Positions 1 through 7,202 of a stretch of 64,000 nt of DNA are shown in pieces. Each line of letters begins with the position of its first letter. Position 1 is the first letter of the stretch. The notes under the pieces are model-generated. The model saw only the letters and a list, made by a program, of their open reading frames with translations. It was not told the origin of the DNA and did not search any database. Made by a program: the position numbers and the translations under genes. Source of the DNA: Thermus brockianus (GTDB lineage: Bacteria > Deinococcota > Deinococci > Deinococcales > Thermaceae); assembly GCF_021462505.1 (NCBI RefSeq), contig NZ_JAKEDV010000004.1, positions 124,001 through 188,000 of the forward strand, in the 5' to 3' direction.

Positions 1-846
1 GCCTTGGAGCGGGGAAGCGAACACCCCATCGCCAAGGCGGTTCTGGAGGCAGCCAGGGATCTCAGCCTGCCCGAGGCCCAGGCGGTGCGGGCTCTTCCCG
101 GGGAGGGGATCGAGGGAGTGGTGGAGGGGAAGAAGCTTTACCTGGGGGGTCCAGCCCTGATGGAGAGGCTTGGGGTGGCGCTTCCCAAGGAGGCCTGGGA
201 GCTATCCGAAAAGGGCTACACTCCCCTTTACCTGGCGGATGGGGAGAGGCTTTTGGCCGCCTTCGGGGTCTTTGACCCCCCCAAGCCCGAGGCGCGAAGG
301 GTGGTGGCCGCTTTAAAGGCCCTGGGCCTCAAACCCGTCCTCCTCACCGGGGACCACCCCATCCCGGCCAGGCGGGTGGCCGAGGCCTTGGGCATAGAGG
401 AGGTGCTGGCCGGGGTGCGCCCTGAGGGTAAGGTGGAGGCCATACGGCACCTCCAGGCCCAGGGGCGGAAGGTGATCTTTGTGGGGGACGGCATCAACGA
501 CGCCGCCGCCTTGGCCCAGGCCGATGCGGGCATCGCCCTGGCCACGGGCACGGACATCGCCGTGGAGGCAGGGGATGTCATCCTGCTTTCTCCGAGCCTG
601 GAAAGCTTGGTGGACGCCATCCTTCTGGCACGGCGTACCCTTCGGACCATCTACCTCAACTTCTTCTGGGCCTACGCCTACAACATCCTCCTCATCCCCG
701 TGGCGGCCGGGGCTCTTTACCCCTTCACCGGGCTTCTTCTGAACCCCATGCTGGCGGCCGGTGCCATGACCCTCTCCAGCCTCTTCGTGCTCAGCAACTC
801 CTTGAGGCTAAAAGGGTTCCAGCCAAGGAGCTTTACCGTAGCTTAA
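1..846 (+). CDS. copA: Copper-exporting P1B-type ATPase, CopA-like, C-terminal part
   Basis: The gene is cut by the left edge of the window; only the last 281 residues remain and the phosphorylated aspartate lies outside. The visible part starts in the nucleotide-binding domain with the SEHP motif of P1B ATPases, continues through LTGDHP and the VGDGINDAAALAQAD hinge, and ends with two membrane helices. The last helices carry the YN pair (AYNILLIP) and MTLSS, which are the Cu(I)-site signatures of CopA-type (P1B-1) pumps. It exports cytoplasmic Cu(I). The next gene starts 38 bases later with its own ribosome binding site, so co-transcription is likely. Silver transport cannot be excluded. Confidence 0.9.
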   Translation, partial: ALERGSEHPIAKAVLEAARDLSLPEAQAVRALPGEGIEGVVEGKKLYLGGPALMERLGVALPKEAWELSEKGYTPLYLADGERLLAAFGVFDPPKPEARRVVAALKALGLKPVLLTGDHPIPARRVAEALGIEEVLAGVRPEGKVEAIRHLQAQGRKVIFVGDGINDAAALAQADAGIALATGTDIAVEAGDVILLSPSLESLVDAILLARRTLRTIYLNFFWAYAYNILLIPVAAGALYPFTGLLLNPMLAAGAMTLSSLFVLSNSLRLKGFQPRSFTVA

Positions 847-883
847 TCCGCCGAGGCTAAGCTGGAACTAGGAGGTGAAAGGT

Positions 884-1096
884 ATGTGGTGGTGCGACCA
901 CGGTGGGTACCTGGGCTGGTGGGGGCCCCTCTTAAGCCTCCTTTGGTTCGCCCTCCTAGGCCTCTTGGTCTACTGGATCGTCAGGACCTTAGCCCCTGAG
1001 CGGCGGGACCGGGCCTTAGAGGTGCTAAGGGAGCGCTACGCCAGGGGGGAGATCGACAAGGAAACCTTTGAGCGGATGAAGCGGGACCTGGCATGA
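884..1096 (+). CDS. Small membrane protein with C-terminal SHOCT domain
   Basis: A 70-residue protein with one membrane helix (about residues 12-34) and a C-terminal SHOCT-type segment, recognisable by ALEVLRERYARGEIDKETF. SHOCT domains are short helical oligomerisation modules that often end small membrane proteins. The ATG at 884 is preferred over the GTG at 875 because AGGAGGTG (870-877) lies at proper distance before it and overlaps the GTG. The N-terminus has Trp, Cys and His (MWWCDHGG) that might bind metal; this is inference. Its stop overlaps the regulator gene by four bases. A paralogue sits at 5725. No enzymatic function is implied. Confidence 0.8.
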   Translation: MWWCDHGGYLGWWGPLLSLLWFALLGLLVYWIVRTLAPERRDRALEVLRERYARGEIDKETFERMKRDLA

Positions 1097-1770
1097 AGGT
1101 CCTCCTGGCGGACGACGACCCGGCCCTCCTCGAGGTCCTGGGGGCCTACCTGAGGGGGGCTGGGTTTGAGGTGCTGGAGGCAAAAGATGGGGAAAAGGCC
1201 CTGGAGCTTTTTCCCCGGGCCGATCTCATCATCCTGGACCTCATGCTGCCCAAGCTGGATGGCTTCCGGGTTCTGGCGGAGGTCCGCCGGGAAAGGCCCG
1301 AGCTACCCATCCTCATGCTGACGGCAAGAGGAGAGGAGGAGGAAAGGGTTAAGGGGCTGGAGCTCGGGGCCGACGACTACGTGGTCAAGCCCTTCAGCCC
1401 CAAGGAGGTGGTGGCCCGGGTCAAGGCCCTCCTCAGGCGGGCTGGCCTCAAGGAAGAGCTCAACTATGGCCCCTTGCGCCTTCTTCCCAAGGAGCGGCAG
1501 GCCTACCTGGAGGGCAAGCCCCTTCCCCTTTCCCAGCTGGAATTTGACCTCCTCCTCACCCTGGCCCAGCATCCGGGGATGGTCTTCACCCGGGAAAGGC
1601 TCTTGGAAAAGGTATGGGGGCCGGATTTCCCGGGCATAGACCGGGTGGTGGACGTGCACATCGCTGCTTTGAGAAAAAAGCTCATGGACGATCCGGAAAA
1701 CCCCCGGTTCATCGAAACGGTGCGGGGTGTGGGATACCGCTTCCGGGAAACCGATGCGCCTCTTCGCTAA
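1093..1770 (+). CDS. OmpR-family response regulator (probable copper-responsive)
   Basis: A 225-residue DNA-binding response regulator. The receiver domain (1-115) has the acidic pocket LADDDP, the phospho-acceptor Asp49 in LIILDLMLP, the switch Thr in LTARGEE and the conserved Lys in VVKPF. The C-terminal winged helix (about 130-220) has the OmpR pattern, including DVHIAALRKKL and VRGVGYRF. The start overlaps the stop of the SHOCT gene (ATGA) and the 3' end overlaps the kinase gene, so the pair is translationally coupled. Copper responsiveness is inferred from the neighbours and the Met-rich loop of its partner kinase. Confidence 0.92.
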   Translation: MKVLLADDDPALLEVLGAYLRGAGFEVLEAKDGEKALELFPRADLIILDLMLPKLDGFRVLAEVRRERPELPILMLTARGEEEERVKGLELGADDYVVKPFSPKEVVARVKALLRRAGLKEELNYGPLRLLPKERQAYLEGKPLPLSQLEFDLLLTLAQHPGMVFTRERLLEKVWGPDFPGIDRVVDVHIAALRKKLMDDPENPRFIETVRGVGYRFRETDAPLR

Positions 1771-2875
1771 GCTCTTCCTCAGCCATCTCCTGGTGGCCCT
1801 CCTGGCCCTTTTCCTGTTCTTCCTCCTGGCCGAAGCCCTGGCTCCCTCCTTCTACCGGGGACACGTGGAGCGCATGTACCACGCCCTCTCCATGATGGGG
1901 GGGCTCATGATGGGCGAGGCCTTGAGGCGGGACCTCGAGGCGGGCCTGCGTTCCACCCTCACTACCGCCCTCCTCGCCGCCCTTCCCCTCTCCGTGGCCG
2001 GGGCTGCCCTTTCCGCCTCCTTCGCCAGCCTGCGTTTCTCCCGCACCGCAAGGCTTCTTTCCGAGGGAAGCCGGCGCATGGCCCAAGGGGAGTACCGGGT
2101 GCGCCTTCCCCTTCTGGAGCAGGACGAGCTGGGCGAGCTGGCCCTCCACTTCAACCGCCTGGCCGAGGCCCTGGAAAAGGTGGAACAAAGCCGGGTAGAG
2201 CTCATCGGCACCGTAGCCCACGAGCTCAGGACCCCCCTATCCGCCCTGCAGGCCTACGCCGAGGCCCTGGCGGACAGGGTCATGGAGCCTGAAAAGGCAG
2301 CGGAAAGGATCCAGCAGGAAGTGCGGGCCATGAGCCGGCTGGTCCGGGACCTCTCCCTGGTTTCCCAGGTGGAGTCGGGAGCCGTGGAGCTTCACCCCGG
2401 GCCCCTGGATCCCAAAGAACTCCTGGAACAGGCGGCGGAACGCTTCCGCCCCGCCTTCCAGGCCAAGGGAGTGGCCCTGGAGGTGGCGGCCCCCTCCTTT
2501 CTTCCCCGGGTCTGGGCCGATGCGGAACGGACCCTCCAGGTGCTCGCCAACCTGCTTTCCAACGCCCTCCGCCATACCCCGGAGGGAGGAAGGGTGAGGC
2601 TTGGGGCGGAAAGGACAGGCCAGGCGGTGGTCTTCAGCGTGGAGGACACAGGGCCCGGCATCCCCGAGGAACACCTTCCCCGCATCTTTGAGCGCTTCTA
2701 CCGCATAGACCCCTCCCGCAGCCGTCAGGATGGGGGAACCGGAGTGGGCCTCACCATCACCAAGAGCCTGGTAGAAGCCATGGGGGGAAGGATCTGGGTG
2801 GAAAGCCAGCTGGGCCGGGGAAGCGTTTTCCGCTTCACCCTGCCCCTTTACACAGGCTTAACGGGCAAGGCTTAG
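1754..2875 (+). CDS. Sensor histidine kinase with Met/His-rich extracytoplasmic loop
   Basis: A 373-residue membrane kinase that should phosphorylate the regulator encoded just before it. TM1 is about residues 9-31 and TM2 about 70-92; between them lies a short 37-residue outside loop. A HAMP-like linker follows, then the H box with His156 (VAHELRTPLSA), the N box (LLSNALRHTPEGG), G1 (EDTGPGIP), F box (FERFYR) and G2 (GTGVGLTI). The start at 1754 (ATGCGCCTC) lies within the end of the regulator gene; an upstream GTG at 1727 would prepend nine out-of-character residues. The loop contains Met41, Met47, Met48, Met52 and Met53 with His37 and His43, a plausible Cu(I)/Ag(I) site. Confidence 0.92.
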   Translation: MRLFAKLFLSHLLVALLALFLFFLLAEALAPSFYRGHVERMYHALSMMGGLMMGEALRRDLEAGLRSTLTTALLAALPLSVAGAALSASFASLRFSRTARLLSEGSRRMAQGEYRVRLPLLEQDELGELALHFNRLAEALEKVEQSRVELIGTVAHELRTPLSALQAYAEALADRVMEPEKAAERIQQEVRAMSRLVRDLSLVSQVESGAVELHPGPLDPKELLEQAAERFRPAFQAKGVALEVAAPSFLPRVWADAERTLQVLANLLSNALRHTPEGGRVRLGAERTGQAVVFSVEDTGPGIPEEHLPRIFERFYRIDPSRSRQDGGTGVGLTITKSLVEAMGGRIWVESQLGRGSVFRFTLPLYTGLTGKA

Positions 2876-2885
2876 GGTGAGAGCC

Positions 2886-3401
2886 ATGAAGAAGCTTCTG
2901 GCGCTTGCCCTAGGCGTGGCTTTAGGCCTGGCCCAGACTCCCTCCCCCGAGGCCCTCAAAGGCCTGAAGCCCGAAGAGGCCCTGGCTCTGGCCAAGCGGT
3001 GGCGGGAGGAAGGGCAAAGGGTGGTGAGCTACGTGACCCCCGAGGCCTTCTTCTTCGAGTTCCCGGACGGCCGCAAGGCCCAGGTGGCCCTCAAGGACCG
3101 CTTCCTCCTGGCGATAGCCCCCTACGTGAGCCGTACCCATCCCTGCCAGGTCCACTACTTCTCCAGCTGCACGGGGGAACTCCAGGAGGAGGTCTTTGAG
3201 GTTCGGGTGCTGGAGGGGGAAAAGGAGGTGCTCAAGACCCAGGTCAGATCGGGGAAGGACGGGTTCTTTGAGCTCTGGTTGCCCCGCAACCGCCGCTACA
3301 CCCTGGAGATCCGCTGGGGGAACCTGGCAGCCACCAGCTCCGTGACCACCTTCAGCCAAAGCCCCACCTGCCTTACCGGCTTCCGCCTCGCCTCACGGTA
3401 G
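2886..3401 (+). CDS. CueP-like periplasmic metal-binding protein
   Basis: A 171-residue secreted protein with a signal peptide (residues 1-16, cleavage after GLA). It resembles the CueP family, periplasmic copper-binding proteins known from Salmonella. The diagnostic segment is THPCQVHYFSSCTGEL, and the three conserved cysteines are Cys87, Cys95 and Cys162. In the family these residues bind copper and take part in thiol chemistry. The ATG at 2886 follows AGGGTGAG; the GTG at 2877 would only add three residues before the Lys-Lys of the signal peptide. It follows the sensor kinase by 10 bases, in the same operon. The family assignment is by motif memory. Confidence 0.75.
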   Translation: MKKLLALALGVALGLAQTPSPEALKGLKPEEALALAKRWREEGQRVVSYVTPEAFFFEFPDGRKAQVALKDRFLLAIAPYVSRTHPCQVHYFSSCTGELQEEVFEVRVLEGEKEVLKTQVRSGKDGFFELWLPRNRRYTLEIRWGNLAATSSVTTFSQSPTCLTGFRLASR

Positions 3402-3407
3402 AACGCC

Positions 3408-4166
3408 ATGCGCCCTTTCACCTTTTTTACCCTCTTCCTCGGCCTCGCCCTGGCCCAAACTCCCCTGGGTCCGGTGCCCACGCGGGATGTTCACGCCCTT
3501 TTGTGGCACCCCTCGGGAGTCCTGCTCCTGGGCCACCACGACGGCATCGTTGCCTGGAGCAACAGCACCTCCCAGGACCTGGTGCGGCGGCGGGACTGGG
3601 ACGCCATGAACCTGGCCTGGGGAGGCGAACGCCTGATCGCGGCCGGGCACTGGATCCTTGCGGAAAGCCGGGATCTCAAGCGCTTCCGCGACCTAAGGCC
3701 CAAGGGCCTTCCCGCCCTGGACCTCCACGCCTATGCCATCGATCCCAGGAAGCCTGAGGTCCACTACACCCTCGAGGCCACCTACGGCTACTTCCGCAGC
3801 CAGGACGGCGGGCAGACCTGGGCAAAGCTTCCCGCCCGGGGCCTGCCCAAAGCGGGGATGGCCTTCTTCCTGGTGGACCAAAAGGGCCGCCTCTGGGCTT
3901 CCCTTATGGAAAGGGGGCTCTTCCTGAGCGAGGATGGAGGCGAAAGCTTCCGCCCCATTCCCTCCCCTGACCCCGCCCCGGGACCCCTGGCCCTCTCCCC
4001 TTCGGGCACCCTGTACCTGGGAGGAAAGCTCGGCCTCTGGCGGCGGACGGAAGCGGGGTGGCGCAGGATCTGGCAGGGAGCGGTGTTGGCCCTCACCGCC
4101 CATCCCCAGGAGGAGGGTTGGCTGGCCTGGGTGGACGAAAGGGGCACCCTCTGGCAGGGGCGCTGA
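3408..4166 (+). CDS. Secreted BNR/Asp-box repeat protein (F510_1955-like)
   Basis: A 252-residue protein with a signal peptide (about 1-17, cleavage after ALA) followed by beta-propeller-like repeats. Asp-box motifs are visible as SQDGGQTW and SEDGGESF, each after a hydrophobic strand, as in BNR/sialidase-type propellers. Similar proteins are annotated as F510_1955-family glycosylhydrolases and often sit in metal-resistance loci, but I see no glycosidase catalytic residues and would not infer enzyme activity. It follows the CueP-like gene by six bases and is the last gene of this operon; the next gene is convergent with only three bases between. Confidence 0.7.
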   Translation: MRPFTFFTLFLGLALAQTPLGPVPTRDVHALLWHPSGVLLLGHHDGIVAWSNSTSQDLVRRRDWDAMNLAWGGERLIAAGHWILAESRDLKRFRDLRPKGLPALDLHAYAIDPRKPEVHYTLEATYGYFRSQDGGQTWAKLPARGLPKAGMAFFLVDQKGRLWASLMERGLFLSEDGGESFRPIPSPDPAPGPLALSPSGTLYLGGKLGLWRRTEAGWRRIWQGAVLALTAHPQEEGWLAWVDERGTLWQGR

Positions 4167-4169
4167 GGG

Positions 4170-4790
4170 CTATCCCTTCCAGGCCACCCCGGCCACATGG
4201 GGGGCCACCAGGGGGAGGGGTAGTTCAAAGGCCTCCGCCTCCACCCGGGCAAACCCCGCCTCCCGAATAAGGGCTAGGGTTTCCCGGTTGGGATGGCAGC
4301 CGTCCCCCAAAAAACTCCATAAGGGGCAAAGGAGGTCCTGGAATCGGCGCAGGGAGGAGCCCCGGGGAGCGGCCACGTGTTCCAAAAAGACCAAACGCCC
4401 CCCGGGCTTCAACACCCTGAGGATCTCCGCCAAAGCCCCTCTGGGATCCTCCACCGAGCAAAGGACCAAGGTGGCCACCACGGCCTCCACGCTTTCCTCC
4501 GGCAGGGGGATGGCCTCCGCCTGGCCTAAAAGAACCTCACCGGAAAGCCCCCTCAGGCTTAGGGCCTGCTTAAGGTGGGGGTGGAAGTAGGGATTGAGCT
4601 CGAGGCCAATCCAGTGGACGCCATCCGGCAGATAGGCCAGGTTAACCCCCGTCCCCGGGCCGATCTCCAAAACCTTCCCCGCCAGGCTTCCCAGGAGTTT
4701 CTTCCGCCAGGGTTCGCTCAAGCCCACGTGCCCCCGGGAAAGGACGGGAAGGAGGGTGGCGAAAAACCGAGCCCTTAAACCCTTCTTCAT
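4170..4790 (-). CDS. Class I SAM-dependent methyltransferase
   Basis: A 206-residue methyltransferase with the Rossmann-fold motif I LEIGPGTGVNLAYL, an acidic residue ending strand 2 (GLELNP), motif II-like AEAIPLPEESVEAVVATLVL and motif III LRVLKPGGRLVFLEH. This is the UbiE/Methyltransf_11 pattern; the substrate cannot be read from sequence. The ATG at 4790 follows GGGAGG at proper spacing on the minus strand and lies 17 bases after the stop of the upstream CcdA-like gene, so the two form one transcript. Its place inside the copper island suggests a stress-related role, which is inference only. Confidence 0.85.
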   Translation of the reverse strand: MKKGLRARFFATLLPVLSRGHVGLSEPWRKKLLGSLAGKVLEIGPGTGVNLAYLPDGVHWIGLELNPYFHPHLKQALSLRGLSGEVLLGQAEAIPLPEESVEAVVATLVLCSVEDPRGALAEILRVLKPGGRLVFLEHVAAPRGSSLRRFQDLLCPLWSFLGDGCHPNRETLALIREAGFARVEAEAFELPLPLVAPHVAGVAWKG

Positions 4791-4806
4791 CCCCTTGCCT
4801 CCCATG

Positions 4807-5637
4807 CTAGAGGTTCCAGTAAAGCACCGTGTCCAACATCCCCAGGGCCACGAAGACTGCCCCTGCACCCCTTAGAAGATGGCTTCCCACGAGGCGCATT
4901 CCCTTGAGGGCCTGGCCCCGGCCCATGCGGGTGAAAAGGAGGAGCAGAAAACCCAGGGGAAAGCCCGTCCCCAGGGCGAAGAGAAGGGGAAAGAGAAACC
5001 CAAAGGAAGAAGCCAGGGCCAAAGGGAGTAGAAGCCCGAAGAAAAGCCAGAAGAGGGTAGGGCAGAAGGCCAAGCCGTAAACCCCACCCAAAGCCAAGGG
5101 CCCCAGAAGCCCACCCCACGCCCCCACCCGGGCCACCCAGCCCTCCGGTGCCGCCCAGGCCAGGGGCCAGCGCACCACTCCCAAAAGGCCCAGGCCCACC
5201 AGGATCATGAAGGGCCCAAGGGCCAGCCGCACCGGGCGGAAGATGGCCCCGGGGTTGTCCAGGGTCCCGCCCAAAACGAAGAGAACCACCCCGGCGAGCA
5301 CCAGGTAGGTGAAGGCCTTCCCCAGGAGAAAGGCCAGAAACCTGGGCCAGACCCTTCCCTCGAGGGCGAAGGGAGCCAGATAGGCCAGGGCGCTGGCCCC
5401 AGTGGTGATCTGGCAGGGGGCAAAGGCCGCCAAGACCCCGAGTAGGAAAGCGGAAAGCCAAGGGACCCCCACTTCCCGCCTCAGGCCATCCACCCAGGGG
5501 GCCAGGAGAGCGTACAGGGTGTTGGCCATTCGGTAAAGGCTTCGGGAAACCTCCTCCAGTAGCCCGCTTCCCAAGGCCAACCCCACCAGGCCCAGGACAG
5601 CAAGACCAAGCGCCAGGAGCCCTCTTCGCATGTCCAT
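4807..5637 (-). CDS. CcdA/DsbD-family polytopic membrane protein
   Basis: A protein of about 276 residues with six to seven membrane helices. Two conserved cysteine motifs sit in helices: FAPCQITTGASALAYLA and GLAFCPTLFWLFF. This matches the transmembrane electron-transfer module of the CcdA/DsbD/TauE-like families, which move reducing power across the membrane. The start is uncertain: ATG 5637, ATG 5631 and TTG 5652 are all in frame and none has a good ribosome binding site. The gene is divergent from the SHOCT/Met-rich operon, and the shared intergenic region carries two nested inverted repeats. Reduction of periplasmic copper proteins would be a plausible role. Confidence 0.75.
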   Translation of the reverse strand: MDMRRGLLALGLAVLGLVGLALGSGLLEEVSRSLYRMANTLYALLAPWVDGLRREVGVPWLSAFLLGVLAAFAPCQITTGASALAYLAPFALEGRVWPRFLAFLLGKAFTYLVLAGVVLFVLGGTLDNPGAIFRPVRLALGPFMILVGLGLLGVVRWPLAWAAPEGWVARVGAWGGLLGPLALGGVYGLAFCPTLFWLFFGLLLPLALASSFGFLFPLLFALGTGFPLGFLLLLFTRMGRGQALKGMRLVGSHLLRGAGAVFVALGMLDTVLYWNL

Positions 5638-5654
5638 CAGCTTAAGGGCCAAAC

Positions 5655-5700
5655 GTTAAGCGCCGGTAAAACCCCTTTATGCCAGCTTAACAATACCGGC
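5655..5700. promoter_or_regulatory. Nested inverted repeats in a divergent promoter region
   Basis: GTTAAGC (5655-5661) is mirrored by GCTTAAC (5685-5691), and GCCGGTA (5662-5668) is mirrored by TACCGGC (5694-5700). Both pairs are perfect. They sit between the divergent CcdA-like and SHOCT genes, so one regulator could control both. Which regulator binds is unknown; the two-component regulator at 1093 or an unseen CsoR-type repressor are candidates. Confidence 0.5.
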
Positions 5701-5724
5701 CTAGGGTACAGATGGAGGTGGATC

Positions 5725-5970
5725 GTGGGCATGATGGGTTGGGGCGGCATGGGTTTCGGGTGGTTCTTCGGGCTTCTCAACATGCTCCTGGTGCTGGCCC
5801 TCCTGGGACTTCTCCTGTACCTGGGCCTTCGGGCCTGGGAACGGGGAAGCGGGGAGCCGCGAAAGGATGCGGCCCTGGAGGCCCTGCGCCTCCGGTACGC
5901 CAGGGGCGAGCTGGACGAGGAAACCTACAGAAGGTTGCGGAAGGAACTGGAACAGGGAGGTGAAGCATGA
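5725..5970 (+). CDS. Small Met-rich membrane protein with SHOCT domain
   Basis: An 81-residue paralogue of the protein at 884. The N-terminus is Met/Gly/Trp-rich (MGMMGWGGMGFGW), followed by a membrane helix (about 15-36) and a C-terminal SHOCT segment with ALRLRYARGELDEETYRRL. The GTG at 5725 is chosen because GGAGG (5714-5718) lies six bases before it; the ATG at 5731 would be twelve bases away. Its stop overlaps the next gene by four bases (ATGA). The Met-rich outside end suggests Cu(I) binding, which is inference. Confidence 0.8.
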   Translation: MGMMGWGGMGFGWFFGLLNMLLVLALLGLLLYLGLRAWERGSGEPRKDAALEALRLRYARGELDEETYRRLRKELEQGGEA

Positions 5971-6620
5971 AACGCTACGGTTTAACTCTAGGAGTTCTGG
6001 CCCTTATGCTTTTAGGTCTTGCCCTCACCCAGGGCATGATGGGGGGTTTTGGTCCGGGGATGATGGGCTACGGCCCGCAGTACGGCCCGGGGATGATGGG
6101 CTACGGCATGATGGGCGGCTACGGGATGATGGGCATGATGGCGGTTTACCCCCCGGAAGCCCGCCCCATTTCCCAGGCAGAAGCCAAAGCGCGGATGGAA
6201 GCCTACGCCAAGCGCATCTACCCGGGGGCACGCCTTAAGGACTTCATGGCCTTCAGCCAAAACTACTACGCCCAGGTGGTGGACGAGAAAGGGCAGGGGC
6301 TTTTTGAGCTCATCGCCGATCGCTACACCGGGGTGGTTTCCCCGGAACCTGGCCCCAACATGATGTGGAACACCCGTTACGGCATGATGGGCGGGCCCGT
6401 GCAGACTCCTGTCCGCTTCCCCTTGGAGGAGGCCAAAAAGCTGGCCGAGACCTTCCTAAAAGGCTACCTCCCGGGGGCCCGGGTGATGGAAGCCGGGGCC
6501 TTCCCCGGCTACTACACCTTTGACTTCGGGCGCAAGGAGGTGGAGGGCATGCTTTCCGTGAACGCCTACACGGGGGAGGTCTGGGTCCACACCTGGCATG
6601 GCTTCTTCCTGGGTAAGTAA
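5967..6620 (+). CDS. Secreted Met-rich, PepSY-like copper-binding candidate
   Basis: A 217-residue exported protein. A signal peptide (about 1-21, cleavage near LALT) is followed by a stretch up to about residue 52 built of repeated GMMG and GPGMMGYG units with more than a dozen methionines. Two PepSY-like segments follow: ISQAEAKARMEAYAK with a FELIADRYTGVV strand, and FPLEEAKKLAETFLKGY with MLSVNAYTGEVW. Met clusters of this kind bind Cu(I) or Ag(I) outside the cell in known resistance proteins. It is coupled to the SHOCT gene and ends just before a terminator hairpin. Copper binding is inferred from composition. Confidence 0.75.
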   Translation: MKRYGLTLGVLALMLLGLALTQGMMGGFGPGMMGYGPQYGPGMMGYGMMGGYGMMGMMAVYPPEARPISQAEAKARMEAYAKRIYPGARLKDFMAFSQNYYAQVVDEKGQGLFELIADRYTGVVSPEPGPNMMWNTRYGMMGGPVQTPVRFPLEEAKKLAETFLKGYLPGARVMEAGAFPGYYTFDFGRKEVEGMLSVNAYTGEVWVHTWHGFFLGK

Positions 6621-6632
6621 CTCCCAGGGGCT

Positions 6633-6660
6633 CCGCCTGGGGCCAAAGACCCAGGCGGGG
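6633..6660 (+). terminator. Rho-independent terminator-like hairpin
   Basis: CCGCCTGGG (6633-6641) pairs perfectly with CCCAGGCGG (6650-6658) around an eight-base loop, just after the Met-rich gene. The following T-run is weak (GGTCCCAGGTTTTCC). Confidence 0.6.
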
Positions 6661-6755
6661 TCCCAGGTTTTCCTATACCCCCAGGGAGCTCAACACAACC
6701 TTCACAAAAGACCCTTTGCCTCAGGCTCCGTTACACTTTAGGTTAGGAGGGTATC

Positions 6756-7145
6756 ATGACGGAATTAAGGAAGACCCTTAGGGCCAGCCTGGCCGAGGCC
6801 CGGGCCCGGTTGGAAACCGCGCTAAGGGAAGAAGGTTTCGGCATCCTCACGGAGATCGACGTGGCCGCCACCCTCAAGGCCCGCCTGGGCCTGGAAAGGC
6901 CCCCCTACTTGATCCTGGGGGCCTGCAACCCGAACCTGGCCGCCAAAGCCCTCGAGGCCGAGCCCGCTATCGGCCTCCTCCTCCCCTGCAATGCGGTGCT
7001 CAAGGAGGGGCCAGAGGGCGTGGAGGTCCTCTTGCAGGATCCCAGGGAGATGTTCCGGGTCCTTCCTACAGAAACCCAGGAGGCGCTCAAACCCGTAGCC
7101 GAGGAGGCGAGAAACCGGCTGGAGAAAGCCTTGGCCAAACTCTAG
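6756..7145 (+). CDS. DUF302 domain protein
   Basis: A 129-residue soluble protein covering one DUF302 domain: an alpha-beta layout with SLAEARARLETALREEGFGI, a central strand ending in LGACNPNLAAKALE, and IGLLLPCNAVLKEG. The two cysteines in GACNP and LPCN are typical of this family. Members have no established enzymatic role and are often found near redox or metal genes. The ATG is preceded by TTAGGAGGGTATC, a good ribosome binding site. It has its own transcription unit, since a terminator hairpin lies upstream and the next gene is 58 bases away. Confidence 0.85.
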   Translation: MTELRKTLRASLAEARARLETALREEGFGILTEIDVAATLKARLGLERPPYLILGACNPNLAAKALEAEPAIGLLLPCNAVLKEGPEGVEVLLQDPREMFRVLPTETQEALKPVAEEARNRLEKALAKL

Positions 7146-7202
7146 GGGGTTCTGGAGGGACCTTTATACTTCTTTTACAAACCCCCCCTATCCTCTAAGG
7201 GT

